This document shows positions 50,417-60,854 of a DNA stretch of 64,000 bases, piece by piece. Under the pieces are notes generated by a model. It ran no database searches. It was given only the letters and a program-made list of their open reading frames with translations, and had not been told where the DNA came from. Made by a program: the position numbers and the translations under genes. The DNA is from Ornithinicoccus hortensis. GTDB lineage: Bacteria > Actinomycetota > Actinomycetes > Actinomycetales > Dermatophilaceae. The number at the start of each line of letters is the position of its first letter. Within the stretch, counting starts at the first letter, position 1. The stretch is from the NCBI RefSeq assembly GCF_006716185.1, contig NZ_VFOP01000001.1, positions 1,302,001 through 1,366,000 on the forward strand, in the 5' to 3' direction.

Positions 50417-51172
50417 TCAGACGGGGCGTGCCCGGCCCGGCCGGCGCAGCGCGGGCCGGAGCGCCTCCGCGGCCAGGTAGTCCTCGAGCAGCAGGAACCC
50501 TTCCCGGTGCATGTCCCCGGCCACCGTCGGGCCGACGTAGCGCACGTGCCACGGCTCGTAGGTGTAGCCCGTGCGTTCGCGCTGGCCCTCGGGGTAGGAG
50601 ATCACGAACCCGAACCGGTGGGCCTCCTCGGCCAGCCAGCGGCCCTCGGCGGTGTCCCCGAAGCACTGGTCCAGGTAGCAGGTGCCCTTGTCGTTGTCGA
50701 GGTCGACGGCCAGGCCGGTCTGGTGCTCGCTGTGCCCCGGTCGGGCGCTGGTGGCGTCGGCCGCCTTGCGTCCCGTGGTGCGCACCCAGTAGTCGTAGGT
50801 CTCCCGCTGGGTCTCATGGGAGCGGTATCCGCTGATCACCCGCAGCCGGTGGCCCTCCTCCTGCGCCGCGTCGAACAGGTCGGACAACTGGTCGGCGACC
50901 TCCGCGCGCAGTTGGTAGTCGGGGTCACGCCAGTCGACCAGGTCGTCCGGAGCGTAGTCGACGGGGTCCAGGGGTCGGTCCTTGGTCACCACGACGAGGA
51001 GGTTGTCCCGGTCGTGGCGCTCCAGGTCGGTGGGCGAACCGGCGCGACGGACCTGCCGGGGCAGTCGCCCACCGGTGGCCGGCGCGGCGTCCGCGCTCGC
51101 GTGGGGGGCGAGCAGACCTGTCGCGGCAAGCCCGCCCAGCGCCAGCACGGCGCGTCGGGTCAGGGGTGCCAT
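50417..51172 (-). CDS. Secreted M15 D-alanyl-D-alanine carboxypeptidase (VanY-like)
   Basis: This is a 251-residue exported protein. The signal TRRAVLALGGLAATGLLAPHASADA (5-29) has a double Arg and may be Tat-type. The catalytic domain shows the M15B zinc set: SGYRSHETQ, ARPGHSEHQTGLAVDL (His and Asp ligands) and EPWHVRYVG (last His). It trims the terminal D-Ala from peptidoglycan stems. ATG 51172 has CATAAT 7 nt upstream, so the message is probably leaderless. ATG 51181 overlaps that hexamer and is less likely. Confidence 0.9.
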   Translation of the reverse strand: MAPLTRRAVLALGGLAATGLLAPHASADAAPATGGRLPRQVRRAGSPTDLERHDRDNLLVVVTKDRPLDPVDYAPDDLVDWRDPDYQLRAEVADQLSDLFDAAQEEGHRLRVISGYRSHETQRETYDYWVRTTGRKAADATSARPGHSEHQTGLAVDLDNDKGTCYLDQCFGDTAEGRWLAEEAHRFGFVISYPEGQRERTGYTYEPWHVRYVGPTVAGDMHREGFLLLEDYLAAEALRPALRRPGRARPV

Positions 51173-51179
51173 CGGCCCC

Positions 51180-51185
51180 ATTATG
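51180..51185 (-). promoter_or_regulatory. -10 hexamer of leaderless carboxypeptidase gene
   Basis: Read on the minus strand, CATAAT lies 7 nt before ATG 51172. Confidence 0.55.
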
Positions 51186-51975
51186 GCGCGTCGGGCCCCC
51201 CGAGCGCACGGAGCACCTCGTCGTGGAGCAACCCGTTGGTGCTCACCCCGGCGTCCCCGAAGGGACCGTCGGTGCCCTCCAGGTCGGTGAACCGGCCACC
51301 GGCCTCGGTGACGATCGGGGCCAGCGCGGTCATCTGGTGGACGTCGAGATCCGGTCCGAGGGCGACGTCGGCGGCTCCCTCGGCCACCAGCACGTGGGAC
51401 CAGAACTCCCCATAGGCCCGGCTGCGCCAGGCCCGGTCGACGACCTGGAGGAAGCCGTCCCTGCGGGGGGAGTCCAACCAGGGCGAGAGGTCGCCGTAGC
51501 TCACCGAGGCGTGCTCCAGGCGGGAGGTGTCGGCCACGTGGATCCGGCGGGCCCGGGTCAGCGCCCGGCCCGTCCAGGCGCCCGACCCGATCGCCGCCCA
51601 CCAGCGGCGGGCCAGGGACGGCGCCGCCACCAGGCCCAGCACCGGCGCGTCGTCCACCAGCAGCCCGATCAGGGTGGCCCACACCGGGACCCCGCGCACG
51701 TAGTTCACGGTGCCGTGGATCGGGTCCAGCACCCAGCGCCGGTTGCCGTGCCCCGTGGTGGGCAGCTGCTCCCCCTGGACGACGTCGCGGGGGCGGGTGC
51801 GCTGCAACTGGTGGCGCAGCAGTTCCTCGGTGTGCCGGTCGGCGTCGGTGACCAGCGTGCCGTCCTCGGTGACCTCGACCCTCAGCTCGGGGGAGGCGAA
51901 GGTGTCCAGGGTCGAACGTTCGACCGCGTCCGCCAGGACGTGGGCCAGTCGTAGGTCGTCCTCGAAGGTAGCCAC
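51181..51975 (-). CDS. Inositol monophosphatase/HisN-like protein with degenerate metal site
   Basis: This 264-residue protein has the IMPase fold of actinobacterial histidinol-phosphatases (VTDADRHTEELL; RRWVLDPIHGTVNYVRGVPVWATLIGLL; IVTEAGGRFTDLEG). The metal ligands are altered: GEE reads GEQ (68-70), DPIDGT reads DPIHGT (84-89) and the late WD/YD reads HQ (213-214, before MTAL). D84 and T89 remain. It may be a pseudoenzyme or use a changed chemistry. GTG 51975 has TAGGTT 7 nt upstream. It follows rsgA by 30 nt. Confidence 0.8.
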   Translation of the reverse strand: MATFEDDLRLAHVLADAVERSTLDTFASPELRVEVTEDGTLVTDADRHTEELLRHQLQRTRPRDVVQGEQLPTTGHGNRRWVLDPIHGTVNYVRGVPVWATLIGLLVDDAPVLGLVAAPSLARRWWAAIGSGAWTGRALTRARRIHVADTSRLEHASVSYGDLSPWLDSPRRDGFLQVVDRAWRSRAYGEFWSHVLVAEGAADVALGPDLDVHQMTALAPIVTEAGGRFTDLEGTDGPFGDAGVSTNGLLHDEVLRALGGPDAP

Positions 51976-51982
51976 GCCTGGC

Positions 51983-51988
51983 AACCTA
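51983..51988 (-). promoter_or_regulatory. -10 hexamer of leaderless HisN-like gene
   Basis: Read on the minus strand, TAGGTT lies 7 nt before GTG 51975. Confidence 0.5.
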
Positions 51989-52005
51989 CCTGCCCGGGGG
52001 CCGGT

Positions 52006-53037
52006 TCAGGCCGGGGACTCACCCGTGCGGCTGCGGAGCAGCCGGCGCAACGATTCCAGCCGGGCCGCCCCGTGCGGTCCGGCCGCGCCGCCCTCGACCC
52101 AGGCATCCAGCTCACAGTCCGGCTCGTCGTGGGAGCACCCGCGGGGGCACTGCGCGGCGCCCGGGGCCAGGTCGGGGAAGTGCTCGACGAAGGTCGCCGG
52201 GTCCACGTGGCCGAGCCCGAAGGACCGCACGCCGGGGGTGTCCACCACCCAGCCGCCCTCGGGCAGCTCCAGCGCCACCGCGCTGGTCGAGGTGTGCCGG
52301 CCGCGCCCGGTCACCGCGTTGACCACCCCGGTGCTCCGCCGTGCGTCCGGCACCAGGGCGTTCACGAGGGTGGACTTGCCGACCCCGGAGTGCCCGACGA
52401 GCACGCTGACCCGTCCGGTGAGGTGGGCACGCACCTGGTCCACCCCGGAACCCGCCGCGCCGGTCCGGCCCGGGTCCGCCCCCGGCGCGAGCGAGCTGAC
52501 CACGTGGGGCACGTCCAGGGCGTCGTATGCCGACAGCAACTCCTCCGGGTCCCGCAGGTCCGCCTTGGTCAGCACCAGCAGCGGGTCCAGTCCGGCGTCG
52601 TAGGCGGCGACCAGGCAACGGTCGATCATCCGGGGCCGGGGCTCGGGGTCGGCCAGGGCGGTGACCACCACCATCTGGTCGGCGTTGGCCACGATCACCC
52701 GCTCCACCCGGTCCGAGTCGTCGGCGCTGCGTCGCAGCACCGACGTGCGCTCGTGGACGCGGACGATCCGGGCCAGCCCGTCCGGGTTGCCGGTGACGTC
52801 ACCGACCATGCCGACCCGGTCGCCCACGACGATCTGCTTGCGACCGACCTCCCGGGCCCGCATCGCCACGACGTCCACGTCCTCGTAGCGCACGGTGAAC
52901 CGGCCCCGGTCCACCCCGGTCACCAGGCCGGTGACGGCGTCCTCGTGGGCGGGCCGCTCCTTGGTCCGGGGACGCGAGCCACGTCGGCTGGGGCGGACCC
53001 GCACCAGGGACTCGTCGTAGTGGTCGTACTTGCTCAC
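52006..53037 (-). CDS. rsgA: Ribosome small-subunit-dependent GTPase RsgA
   Basis: This is a 343-residue circularly permuted GTPase. An OB domain (about 38-110) comes first, then G4 LVLTKADL, then G1 GHSGVGKSTLVN and G3 DTPGVRSFG. The zinc domain CPRGCSHDEPDCEL lies near the C-terminus. It checks late 30S assembly by removing RbfA. The basic N-terminus (RVRPSRRGSRPRTKERP) probably binds rRNA. GTG 53037 overlaps the aroA stop by 4 nt (GTGA). Confidence 0.93.
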   Translation of the reverse strand: MSKYDHYDESLVRVRPSRRGSRPRTKERPAHEDAVTGLVTGVDRGRFTVRYEDVDVVAMRAREVGRKQIVVGDRVGMVGDVTGNPDGLARIVRVHERTSVLRRSADDSDRVERVIVANADQMVVVTALADPEPRPRMIDRCLVAAYDAGLDPLLVLTKADLRDPEELLSAYDALDVPHVVSSLAPGADPGRTGAAGSGVDQVRAHLTGRVSVLVGHSGVGKSTLVNALVPDARRSTGVVNAVTGRGRHTSTSAVALELPEGGWVVDTPGVRSFGLGHVDPATFVEHFPDLAPGAAQCPRGCSHDEPDCELDAWVEGGAAGPHGAARLESLRRLLRSRTGESPA

Positions 53038-54314
53038 CCGTGCACCAGGTCCGTCCAGGCGGCGGCGAAGCCCGGGAACGTCTTGTCGGTGGTCTCGACG
53101 TTCTCGATCTCCGTGCCGGGCACGGCCAGGCCGAGCACCGCCGCGGCCTGCGCCATCCGGTGGTCGTGGTAGGTCTGCAGCACGGCCGGACGCAGCGGCG
53201 CCGGCGTGATCCGCAGGCCGTCCGGGGTCTGCTCCACGCCGCACCCCATCCGCCCGAGCTCGGCCTCCAGGGCCGCCAGCCGGTCCGTCTCGTGGCCCCG
53301 CAGGTGCGCCACGCCGCGCAGCACCGACGGGCCCTGCGCCAGGGCGGCGACGGCCGCCACCACTGGCGTGAGTTCCCCCACCTCGTGCAGGTCGAGATCG
53401 ACGCCACGCAGCGCGTCCCGGCCCGGCCCCTCGACGGTCAGGCCCTCCTCGGTCCACTCGGTGCGGGCGCCGAACTGCTCGAGGATCACCCGGAAGGCGG
53501 CGCCGCCCTGGGTGGTCTCCTCGGGCCAGTGCCGCAGCATGACCTGACCGCCGGTGACGGCCGCGGCCGCCAGCAGGGGAGCAGCGGTGGACAGGTCGGG
53601 CTCGACGCGCACGGACAGCCCGTGGACCGGTCCGTGGTCGACCACCCAGGTGGCCTCGCTCAACCGTGCCGCCCGCACGCCGGCCTCGCGGAGCACCTGC
53701 AGCGTCATGTCGATGTGCGGCACGCTCGGCAGCGAGGCGCCGGTGTGCCGGAGCAGCAGGCCCTCGGTGAAGCGGGCCCCTGCCAGGAGCAGAGCGCTCA
53801 CGAACTGCGAGCTGGCGGAGGCGTCCACCTGGACCTCACCGCCGCGGACCGAGCCCGTCCCGTGGACGGTGAACGGCAGCGTGCCGCGTCCCTCGTCCTC
53901 GATCCGGATGCCGAGCTGGCGCAGTCCCTCCAGCAGCGGGCCGACCGGACGCACCCGGGCCTCGGCGTCACCGTCGAAGGCGACCTCGCCGTCGGCCAGC
54001 GCGGCGACCGGGGGCACGAAACGGATGACGGTGCCCGCCAGGCCGCAGTCGATCCGGGTGCCCGCCCGCAGGGTGGCCGGTGGCGTCAGGGTCCACCGGT
54101 CGTCGTCGGCGGACCGCTCGACCTGCACCCCGAGGGACTGGACCGCCTGCAGCATCAGCAGGGTGTCGCGGGAGACGAGCGGGCCCCGCAGGGTGCTGGG
54201 GCCGTCGGCCAGGGCCGCGAGCAGCAGGTAGCGGTTGGTCAGCGACTTGCTGCCCGGGACGGTGACGGCACCGTGGACGGGGCGGTCGGACGCGGGCGCG
54301 GGCCAGGCGGTCAC
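53034..54314 (-). CDS. aroA: 3-phosphoshikimate 1-carboxyvinyltransferase (EPSP synthase)
   Basis: This is a 426-residue protein with the EPSPS signatures: VPGSKSLTNRYLLLAALADGPSTLRGPLVSRDT, the PEP-site motif GLAGTVIRFVPP (where most enzymes have GNAGT), and LRGHETDRLAALEAELGRMG and YHDHRMAQAAAVLGL. It makes EPSP from shikimate-3-phosphate and PEP for aromatic amino acids. The LAGT/VIRF variant of LFNAGTAMRF is usual in actinobacteria. GTG 54314 lies 6 nt after the doxX stop, so doxX-aroA-rsgA form one run. Confidence 0.93.
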   Translation of the reverse strand: MTAWPAPASDRPVHGAVTVPGSKSLTNRYLLLAALADGPSTLRGPLVSRDTLLMLQAVQSLGVQVERSADDDRWTLTPPATLRAGTRIDCGLAGTVIRFVPPVAALADGEVAFDGDAEARVRPVGPLLEGLRQLGIRIEDEGRGTLPFTVHGTGSVRGGEVQVDASASSQFVSALLLAGARFTEGLLLRHTGASLPSVPHIDMTLQVLREAGVRAARLSEATWVVDHGPVHGLSVRVEPDLSTAAPLLAAAAVTGGQVMLRHWPEETTQGGAAFRVILEQFGARTEWTEEGLTVEGPGRDALRGVDLDLHEVGELTPVVAAVAALAQGPSVLRGVAHLRGHETDRLAALEAELGRMGCGVEQTPDGLRITPAPLRPAVLQTYHDHRMAQAAAVLGLAVPGTEIENVETTDKTFPGFAAAWTDLVHG

Positions 54315-54319
54315 GGTGC

Positions 54320-54820
54320 TCAGAACGGGAGCTTGTCGGAGACGTTGCGGCTCACGGTGCGGGCCGCGAGCTCGGCCTCCAGCCCGGCGATGCGGGCGGC
54401 ATTGCGCGAGCGCCAGACCAGTCCCGGGGCCCCGGCCGTGTCCGCGGAGGCGATGAGCACCCCGCCGAGCAGCCCGAGGTTGGTGAAGAAGGCCTTCTTC
54501 TCGGCGGCCTTCACCTCGGGGTCCTCCTCCTGCCAGAACCGGTGCGCGAAGAGGGTGCCGGGCACCAGGCTGACCGCCAGCGCGGCCCCGGCCAGGCGGG
54601 GGGCACGTCCGAGGGCGAGCAGGGCGCCGGCGCCGGCGAGCACCGCGCCGTTGACCCGGACGAGCAGCTCGGGGTCGGTGGGTGCCCCCAGCGGCTCGGC
54701 CACCGTGGCGGAGAACCGCTCCGCGGCGGGGATCCGGCTGGTCGGCTGTTGCAGGGCGTCGACCCCGCGGGCGATGAAGGCGCTGGCGAGCAGCGGTCGG
54801 GCGATCTTGCGCAGCAGCAT
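54320..54820 (-). CDS. DoxX family membrane protein
   Basis: The 166-residue protein has a DoxX-type core of about four hydrophobic segments (RPLLASAFIARGVDAL; VNGAVLAGAGALLALG; LAGAALAVSLVPGTLF; FFTNLGLLGGVLIASAD) and a C-terminal helix rich in Ala and Arg. DoxX-like proteins work in redox or thiol-stress complexes in mycobacteria, and their exact role is open. ATG 54820 has GAGGAG 6-11 nt upstream. In-frame starts further upstream lack a site. Confidence 0.85.
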   Translation of the reverse strand: MLLRKIARPLLASAFIARGVDALQQPTSRIPAAERFSATVAEPLGAPTDPELLVRVNGAVLAGAGALLALGRAPRLAGAALAVSLVPGTLFAHRFWQEEDPEVKAAEKKAFFTNLGLLGGVLIASADTAGAPGLVWRSRNAARIAGLEAELAARTVSRNVSDKLPF

Positions 54821-54851
54821 CTGGTCTCCTCGGTCGGGCATGGGTTGCCGC

Positions 54852-55523
54852 CTACGGTAGTCCGTCCGTGTGGGCGTCCAACCAGTCGGCAACCGTCCCG
54901 CACATCGCGACGAGACTCGTCGTCGGCGAGTGGTTGCCCGGCACCGGGTGCACGGTGACCGGACCGGGGTCGGCCCCCAGCGCCTCGGTGACCTCCGTGG
55001 GCGGGCCGAACGGGTCCTTCAGACCCTGCACGACCAGGGTCGGTATGCCGTCCGCCAGCGGGGTCTGCAGCTCGGCCACCCGGGACTTCTCCGGTCGGCC
55101 TGGCGGGTGCAGCGGAAACGCGAGGCAGACCACCGCGACCGCGCGCGGGAGGCCGATCGCGGCGTCCCCGGGGGCGTTGCGGCACGCGACGCGGGCCCCG
55201 GCGCTGCGGCCCCCGACGACGACGCGGGGTGCGGGGTGGTGCTCCAGGTAGCGGGGCACCAGGTCGCGCCAGGCGGCGTCGAGCGCGGGCGGTCGGGTCG
55301 CGACCTTGCGGCCGGCGACCCGCCACGGCTGCTCGACCAGCCCGATCTCCCAGCCGTGGTCCACCAGCCGGGTGAGCACCTGGAGGTCGGCGGCCCCGAC
55401 GCCGCCACCGGCCCCGTGCCCCAGCAGCAGCAGACCCCGGGAGGTGCCGGACACGGCATACCGGTGGACCCGCGCCGGCCCCTGGGAGGTCTCGACCTCG
55501 ACGACGGCGGTGGGGTCAGGCAC
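54852..55523 (-). CDS. Alpha/beta hydrolase (KANL3/Tex30-like)
   Basis: The 223-residue alpha/beta-hydrolase has an oxyanion region LLLLGHGAGGGVGAADL, the nucleophile elbow GGRSAGARVACR (Ser), an Asp in LVVQGLKDPFGPP and a late His in VPGNHSPTT. This short form matches the KANL3/Tex30 group, of unknown substrate. It overlaps the upstream YedK-type gene by 8 nt and is translated after it. Confidence 0.85.
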   Translation of the reverse strand: MPDPTAVVEVETSQGPARVHRYAVSGTSRGLLLLGHGAGGGVGAADLQVLTRLVDHGWEIGLVEQPWRVAGRKVATRPPALDAAWRDLVPRYLEHHPAPRVVVGGRSAGARVACRNAPGDAAIGLPRAVAVVCLAFPLHPPGRPEKSRVAELQTPLADGIPTLVVQGLKDPFGPPTEVTEALGADPGPVTVHPVPGNHSPTTSLVAMCGTVADWLDAHTDGLP

Positions 55524-56349
55524 CGAGCACCTCCCCGGTGGTCGGGTCGACGACCCCGTCGAGCGACTCGGGCGAGACCGGCTCCAGCAGGGCGGCTCCG
55601 TTGTTGCGGGTGGCGTTGACCGCGGTCCCGACCGGCCAGGTGACGAAGCGGCCCGCCCCGGGGGACTGCGCCAGCGTCCGCACCGCGTCGGGGTCCGTGG
55701 CGGTCGGGTCGAGCCAGTCGGCCCACCGGTCCCGGTCCAGGACGACCGGCTGGCGGTCGTGGATCCGGTCCAGGCCGGGCTCGGCCTCGGTCGTCAGGAT
55801 GGTGAAGCTGACCAGCCAGGCCGCCGGGTCCGTGGGGTCCACGGCCCGGTCCCGCCAGAACTCGTAGAGCCCGGCGAAGGCCACCACGTCCCCGTCCTCC
55901 CTGGTCAGGAAGAACGGTTGCTTGCGCGGCTTGCCCTTGCCGTCCCGGGCGACGGGGGAGGCCTGCCACTCGTACCACCCACGGGCCGGGACGATCGCCC
56001 GGCGGGACAGGGCCGCCTTCTTGAAGGCCGGCTTCTCCAGGGCCGACTCCAGGCGGGCGTTGATCATCCGCATGCCGACCTTGGGGTCCTTGGCCCAGGA
56101 GGGGACCAGTCCCCAGCTGAGCAGCCGGAGCTGCCGGAGCGGCTCGGCGTCGTCCTGCCCCCGCGGCGGCCGGGTCAGCACGACGGGTGCGAGCTTGGCC
56201 GGGGCCATGTTGTAGTCCGGCGTCCCGGCCGGGGGATCCTGCGGATTGACCAGGGTCGACCGGGAGGGCTCACCGGTGCCGTCGACGTCGACCTCGAACT
56301 CCTCGATCAGCTCGTCGGGGTTGGCGCTCGCCGCATACCTTCCGCACAT
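55516..56349 (-). CDS. SOS response-associated peptidase (YedK/HMCES family)
   Basis: This is a 277-residue SRAP protein. The new N-terminal residue after Met removal is C2 (MCGRYA). The other active-site residues are N97 in MINARLES, E127 in RGWYEWQ and H197 in IHDRQPVVL. YedK/HMCES crosslinks to abasic sites in single-stranded DNA to shield them. ATG 56349 lies 8 nt after TAGGCT on the minus strand, which suggests a short-leader or leaderless message. It is divergent from the subtilase gene. Confidence 0.93.
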   Translation of the reverse strand: MCGRYAASANPDELIEEFEVDVDGTGEPSRSTLVNPQDPPAGTPDYNMAPAKLAPVVLTRPPRGQDDAEPLRQLRLLSWGLVPSWAKDPKVGMRMINARLESALEKPAFKKAALSRRAIVPARGWYEWQASPVARDGKGKPRKQPFFLTREDGDVVAFAGLYEFWRDRAVDPTDPAAWLVSFTILTTEAEPGLDRIHDRQPVVLDRDRWADWLDPTATDPDAVRTLAQSPGAGRFVTWPVGTAVNATRNNGAALLEPVSPESLDGVVDPTTGEVLGA

Positions 56350-56357
56350 GTCTCGTC

Positions 56358-56363
56358 AGCCTA
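56358..56363 (-). promoter_or_regulatory. -10 hexamer of the YedK-type gene
   Basis: Read on the minus strand, TAGGCT lies 8 nt before ATG 56349. Confidence 0.45.
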
Positions 56364-56515
56364 CGCCCACCGGCCGACCCGCCGCCCGCCATAAGTTACC
56401 CGCGAGTCAGTAAAGGTTTGGCCGGATCGCTGTCTTTCCCGGATGCGAATGGATCACGGTGTTGCGGCAGGCATCCCGCCCCGGGGGTGCCGATTCCGCT
56501 CAATGAGGAGTAGTA

Positions 56516-58243
<1,728 letters not shown>

Positions 58244-58268
58244 CCCGATCCCGGAGGCCGTGATCCGG

Positions 58269-58307
58269 CCGGTTCCCGCAGGTCCCTCCCGGGCCTGCGG
58301 GGACCGG
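58269..58307. terminator. Bidirectional intrinsic terminator
   Basis: CCGGTTCCCGCAGG (58269-58282) pairs with CCTGCGGGGACCGG (58294-58307), with a single G-U pair, between convergent genes. Confidence 0.7.
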
Positions 58308-58309
58308 CA

Positions 58310-59560
58310 TCACTGCCGGTAGGAGGACAGGAAGTTGCCCATCCGCTCCAGGGCGACGCGCAGGTCGCGGGCCCAGGGGAGGGTGACGATTCGCAGGTGG
58401 TCGGGGGAGGGCCAGTTGAAGCCGGTGCCGTGCACCACGAGGATCCGCTCGCGCTCCAGCAGGTCCAGGCACAGCTGCATGTCGTCGTGGATCTCGTGGA
58501 CCTCCGGGTCCAGGCGGGGGAAGGCGTAGAGCGCGCCGGCCGGCTTGGTGCAGGACACCCCGTCCATCGCGTTGAGCATCTCGTGAGCCAGGTCGCGCTG
58601 CTCGTGCAGCCGGCCGCCCGGCTGGATGAGGTCGGTGATGCTCTGCAGGCCGGAGACCGCCACCTGGATGGCGTGCTGGGCCGGGACGTTCGGGCACAAC
58701 CGGGTCGAGGCGAGCAGGTCGATGCCCTCGAGGAAGCCCGCGGCGTGGTGCCGGGGCCCGGAGACGACCATCCACCCGGCGCGGTAGCCGGCCACGCGGT
58801 AGGTCTTGGACAGCCCGTTGAAGGTGAGGACCAGCAGGTCGTCGGCGAGGGTGGCCAGCGAGACGTGCTCGGCGTCGTCGAACAGGATCCGGTCGTAGAT
58901 CTCGTCGGCGAGCAACAGCAGCGAGTGCTCGCGGGCGACCTGCACCAGCTCGGTCAGCAGCTCCTTGCTGTAGACGGCACCGGTGGGGTTGTTCGGGTTG
59001 ATCACCACCAGCGCCTTGGTGCGCGGGGTGATCTTGCTCCGGATGTCCTCGATCGAAGGCTGCCAGCCGTCCTCCTCGGCGCACAGGTAGTGCACCGGCG
59101 AGCCGCCGGCCAGGCTGGTCGCCGCGGTCCAGAGGGGGTAGTCCGGTGCCGGGACCAGGACCTCGTCGCCGTCGTCCAGGAGCGCCGACAGGGTCATCAT
59201 GATCAGCTCGGAGACGCCGTTGCCCAGGTAGACGTCATCGACGTCGACCCGCGGGAACCCGGGCACGTCCTGGTAGCGGCTGACCACCGCCCGCCGGGCG
59301 GACAGGATCCCCTTGGAGTCGGAGTAGCCCTGCGCGATCGGCAGCGCCGCGATCATGTCCTGCAGGATCGTGTCGGGGGCCTCGAAACCGAACGGTGCCG
59401 GGTTGCCGATGTTGAGCTTGAGGATCCGGTGACCCTCCATCTCCAGCTGTGCCGCGCGGGCGGCAACCGGTCCCCGGATCTCGTAGAGCACGTTCTGCAG
59501 CTTGCGGGGCTGGCGGAGGGGGCGCAGGTCGACCCCGGTGGTGGCGGCGTTCACCGACAC
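58310..59560 (-). CDS. Pyridoxal-phosphate aminotransferase (class I, AlaA-like)
   Basis: The 416-residue fold-type I aminotransferase has [65 protein letters not shown] and the PLP lysine K252 in [17 protein letters not shown]. The order and the [12 protein letters not shown] start match E. coli AlaA (glutamate-pyruvate transaminase). The substrate is inferred, not proven. GTG 59560 or GTG 59554 can start it. The gene is divergent from sigR. Confidence 0.88.
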   Translation of the reverse strand: MSVNAATTGVDLRPLRQPRKLQNVLYEIRGPVAARAAQLEMEGHRILKLNIGNPAPFGFEAPDTILQDMIAALPIAQGYSDSKGILSARRAVVSRYQDVPGFPRVDVDDVYLGNGVSELIMMTLSALLDDGDEVLVPAPDYPLWTAATSLAGGSPVHYLCAEEDGWQPSIEDIRSKITPRTKALVVINPNNPTGAVYSKELLTELVQVAREHSLLLLADEIYDRILFDDAEHVSLATLADDLLVLTFNGLSKTYRVAGYRAGWMVVSGPRHHAAGFLEGIDLLASTRLCPNVPAQHAIQVAVSGLQSITDLIQPGGRLHEQRDLAHEMLNAMDGVSCTKPAGALYAFPRLDPEVHEIHDDMQLCLDLLERERILVVHGTGFNWPSPDHLRIVTLPWARDLRVALERMGNFLSSYRQ

Positions 59561-59626
59561 ATGGTCGCACTGCCGGGGCCGTGACCCGGCACCGGTCGGA
59601 TCACGGTGGGTCGCTCCGGGGGCCCG

Positions 59627-59653
59627 GGAATGTACCCGGGGGCAGGCGTCGTT
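59627..59653 (+). promoter_or_regulatory. SigR-dependent promoter upstream of sigR
   Basis: GGAAT (59627-59631), a 19-nt spacer and GTT (59651-59653) match the known SigR/SigH consensus (GGAAT-N18/19-GTT). It lies 53 nt before the in-frame upstream ATG 59706 and allows autoactivation of sigR. Confidence 0.7.
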
Positions 59654-59705
59654 GGACCGATCGCACGACCTGCCCACCGCCCACAACCACCAGGAGCCCG
59701 CCCGT

Positions 59706-59813
59706 ATGTCGGTTTCGCTGCTCGCCGCCCCGGACCACCAGGCGGTGGCTCCAGGAGCCCTCCGGTTCGCCGGCCCGGGCGGTGGTCGGCACGGAGGTCT
59801 AGGCTGGGCGACG
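59706..59813 (+). other. In-frame N-terminal extension of sigR (candidate long isoform)
   Basis: ATG 59706, behind CAGGAG, opens the same frame as sigR and adds 36 residues beginning [12 protein letters not shown] before the usual Met at 59814. In Streptomyces a SigR-driven upstream transcript yields an unstable longer isoform that shuts the response off. The layout here (SigR promoter, long start, then vegetative hexamer and short start) is the same. Confidence 0.55.
59800..59805 (+). promoter_or_regulatory. -10 hexamer for short, leaderless sigR transcript
   Basis: TAGGCT lies 8 nt before ATG 59814. It would give the constitutive short sigma factor. Confidence 0.5.
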
Positions 59814-60479
59814 ATGAGCCAGGACCAGACACCCGAGAGCACGAGCATCGACCCGGCCACGGCTGATGGTGCGGACGAGGTCGTCGACGTCGCGACCGAG
59901 AGCCCCGAGGACCGGGCGGCCCGCTTCGAGCGCGAGGCGATGCCGCTGCTGGACCAGATGTACAGCGCGGCCCTGCGCACGACGCGCAACCCCACCGACG
60001 CCGAGGACCTGGTCCAGGAGACCTACGCGAAGGCGTTCGCCGCCTTCCACCAGTACCGTCCCGGGACCAACCTGAAGGCCTGGATGTACCGCATCCTGAC
60101 CAACAGCTACATCAACAGTTACCGCAAGAAGCAGCGGCAGCCCAAGGAGTCCGACGCTGCCGAGGTCGAGGACTACCAGCTCGCGCGCGCTGCTCAGCAC
60201 ACCTCCACGGGGCTGCGCTCGGCCGAGGCCGAGGCGCTGGACCACCTGCCCGACTCCGACGTGACCCGGGCGCTGGCCCAGATCCCCGAGGACTTCCGGC
60301 TCGCGGTCTACCTGGCCGACGTCGAGGGGTTCGCCTACAAGGAGATCGCCGAGATCATGGACACTCCCATCGGCACGGTGATGTCCCGCCTGCACCGGGG
60401 ACGGCGCCAGCTGCGCGACCTGCTCACCGACTACGCGTTGGAGCGCGGGTTCATCTCCGGGGAGAAGGTGCAGTCGTGA
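59814..60479 (+). CDS. sigR: ECF sigma factor SigR/SigH (thiol-oxidative stress)
   Basis: This is a 221-residue ECF sigma factor. Region 2 (about 40-110) has [39 protein letters not shown] and [19 protein letters not shown]. Region 4 (about 145-205) has [44 protein letters not shown]. It is the SigR/SigH type, which turns on thioredoxin and mycothiol genes under disulfide stress. The stop overlaps the rsrA start (GTGA), so the sigma and anti-sigma factors are coupled. The start is ATG 59814, with a longer form from 59706 possible. Confidence 0.93.
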   Translation: MSQDQTPESTSIDPATADGADEVVDVATESPEDRAARFEREAMPLLDQMYSAALRTTRNPTDAEDLVQETYAKAFAAFHQYRPGTNLKAWMYRILTNSYINSYRKKQRQPKESDAAEVEDYQLARAAQHTSTGLRSAEAEALDHLPDSDVTRALAQIPEDFRLAVYLADVEGFAYKEIAEIMDTPIGTVMSRLHRGRRQLRDLLTDYALERGFISGEKVQS

Positions 60480-60757
60480 ACGGCACACCCACCCCTGGCC
60501 GCGAGCCGGACTGCACCGAGGTGGTGCTGCGGCTGTTCGAGTTCGTGGACAACGAGGCCGGCCCCGACGACTGCCGCTGGATCCAGGCCCACCTGGACGA
60601 GTGCGGCTCCTGCCTCCGGGAGTACGAGCGGGACCGGGTGCTCAAGGAGGTCGTGCGCCGCGCGTGCGGGTGCGAGCCCGCCCCGGAGCAGCTCCGCACC
60701 CAGATCATGGCCCGGATCACCCGTGTCTCGGTGACCAGGACCATCACCGAGCACTAG
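60476..60757 (+). CDS. rsrA: Mycothiol-system anti-sigma-R factor RsrA
   Basis: The 93-residue zinc anti-sigma factor has the ZAS motif HLDECGSC (H39, C43, C46) plus C13 near the N-terminus, the residues that hold zinc and switch on oxidation. Further cysteines are at 33, 64 and 66. Reduced RsrA holds SigR inactive, and disulfide stress ejects zinc and frees it. GTG 60476 overlaps the sigR stop by 4 nt. A strong terminator follows. Confidence 0.92.
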   Translation: MNGTPTPGREPDCTEVVLRLFEFVDNEAGPDDCRWIQAHLDECGSCLREYERDRVLKEVVRRACGCEPAPEQLRTQIMARITRVSVTRTITEH

Positions 60758-60798
60758 GCGGGCGGCACCGCCGGGCACCGATTCCCCAACAACACGCC

Positions 60799-60832
60799 GA
60801 CGGCCCCCGACACCGAGGTGTCGGGGGCCGTC
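60799..60832. terminator. Strong bidirectional terminator
   Basis: A 15-bp perfect stem (60799-60813 with 60818-60832, core GACGGCCCCCGACAC) closes a CGAG loop between convergent rsrA and bL37 genes. Confidence 0.85.
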
Positions 60833-60854
60833 GCGTATGCCGGATGACCGGGAA

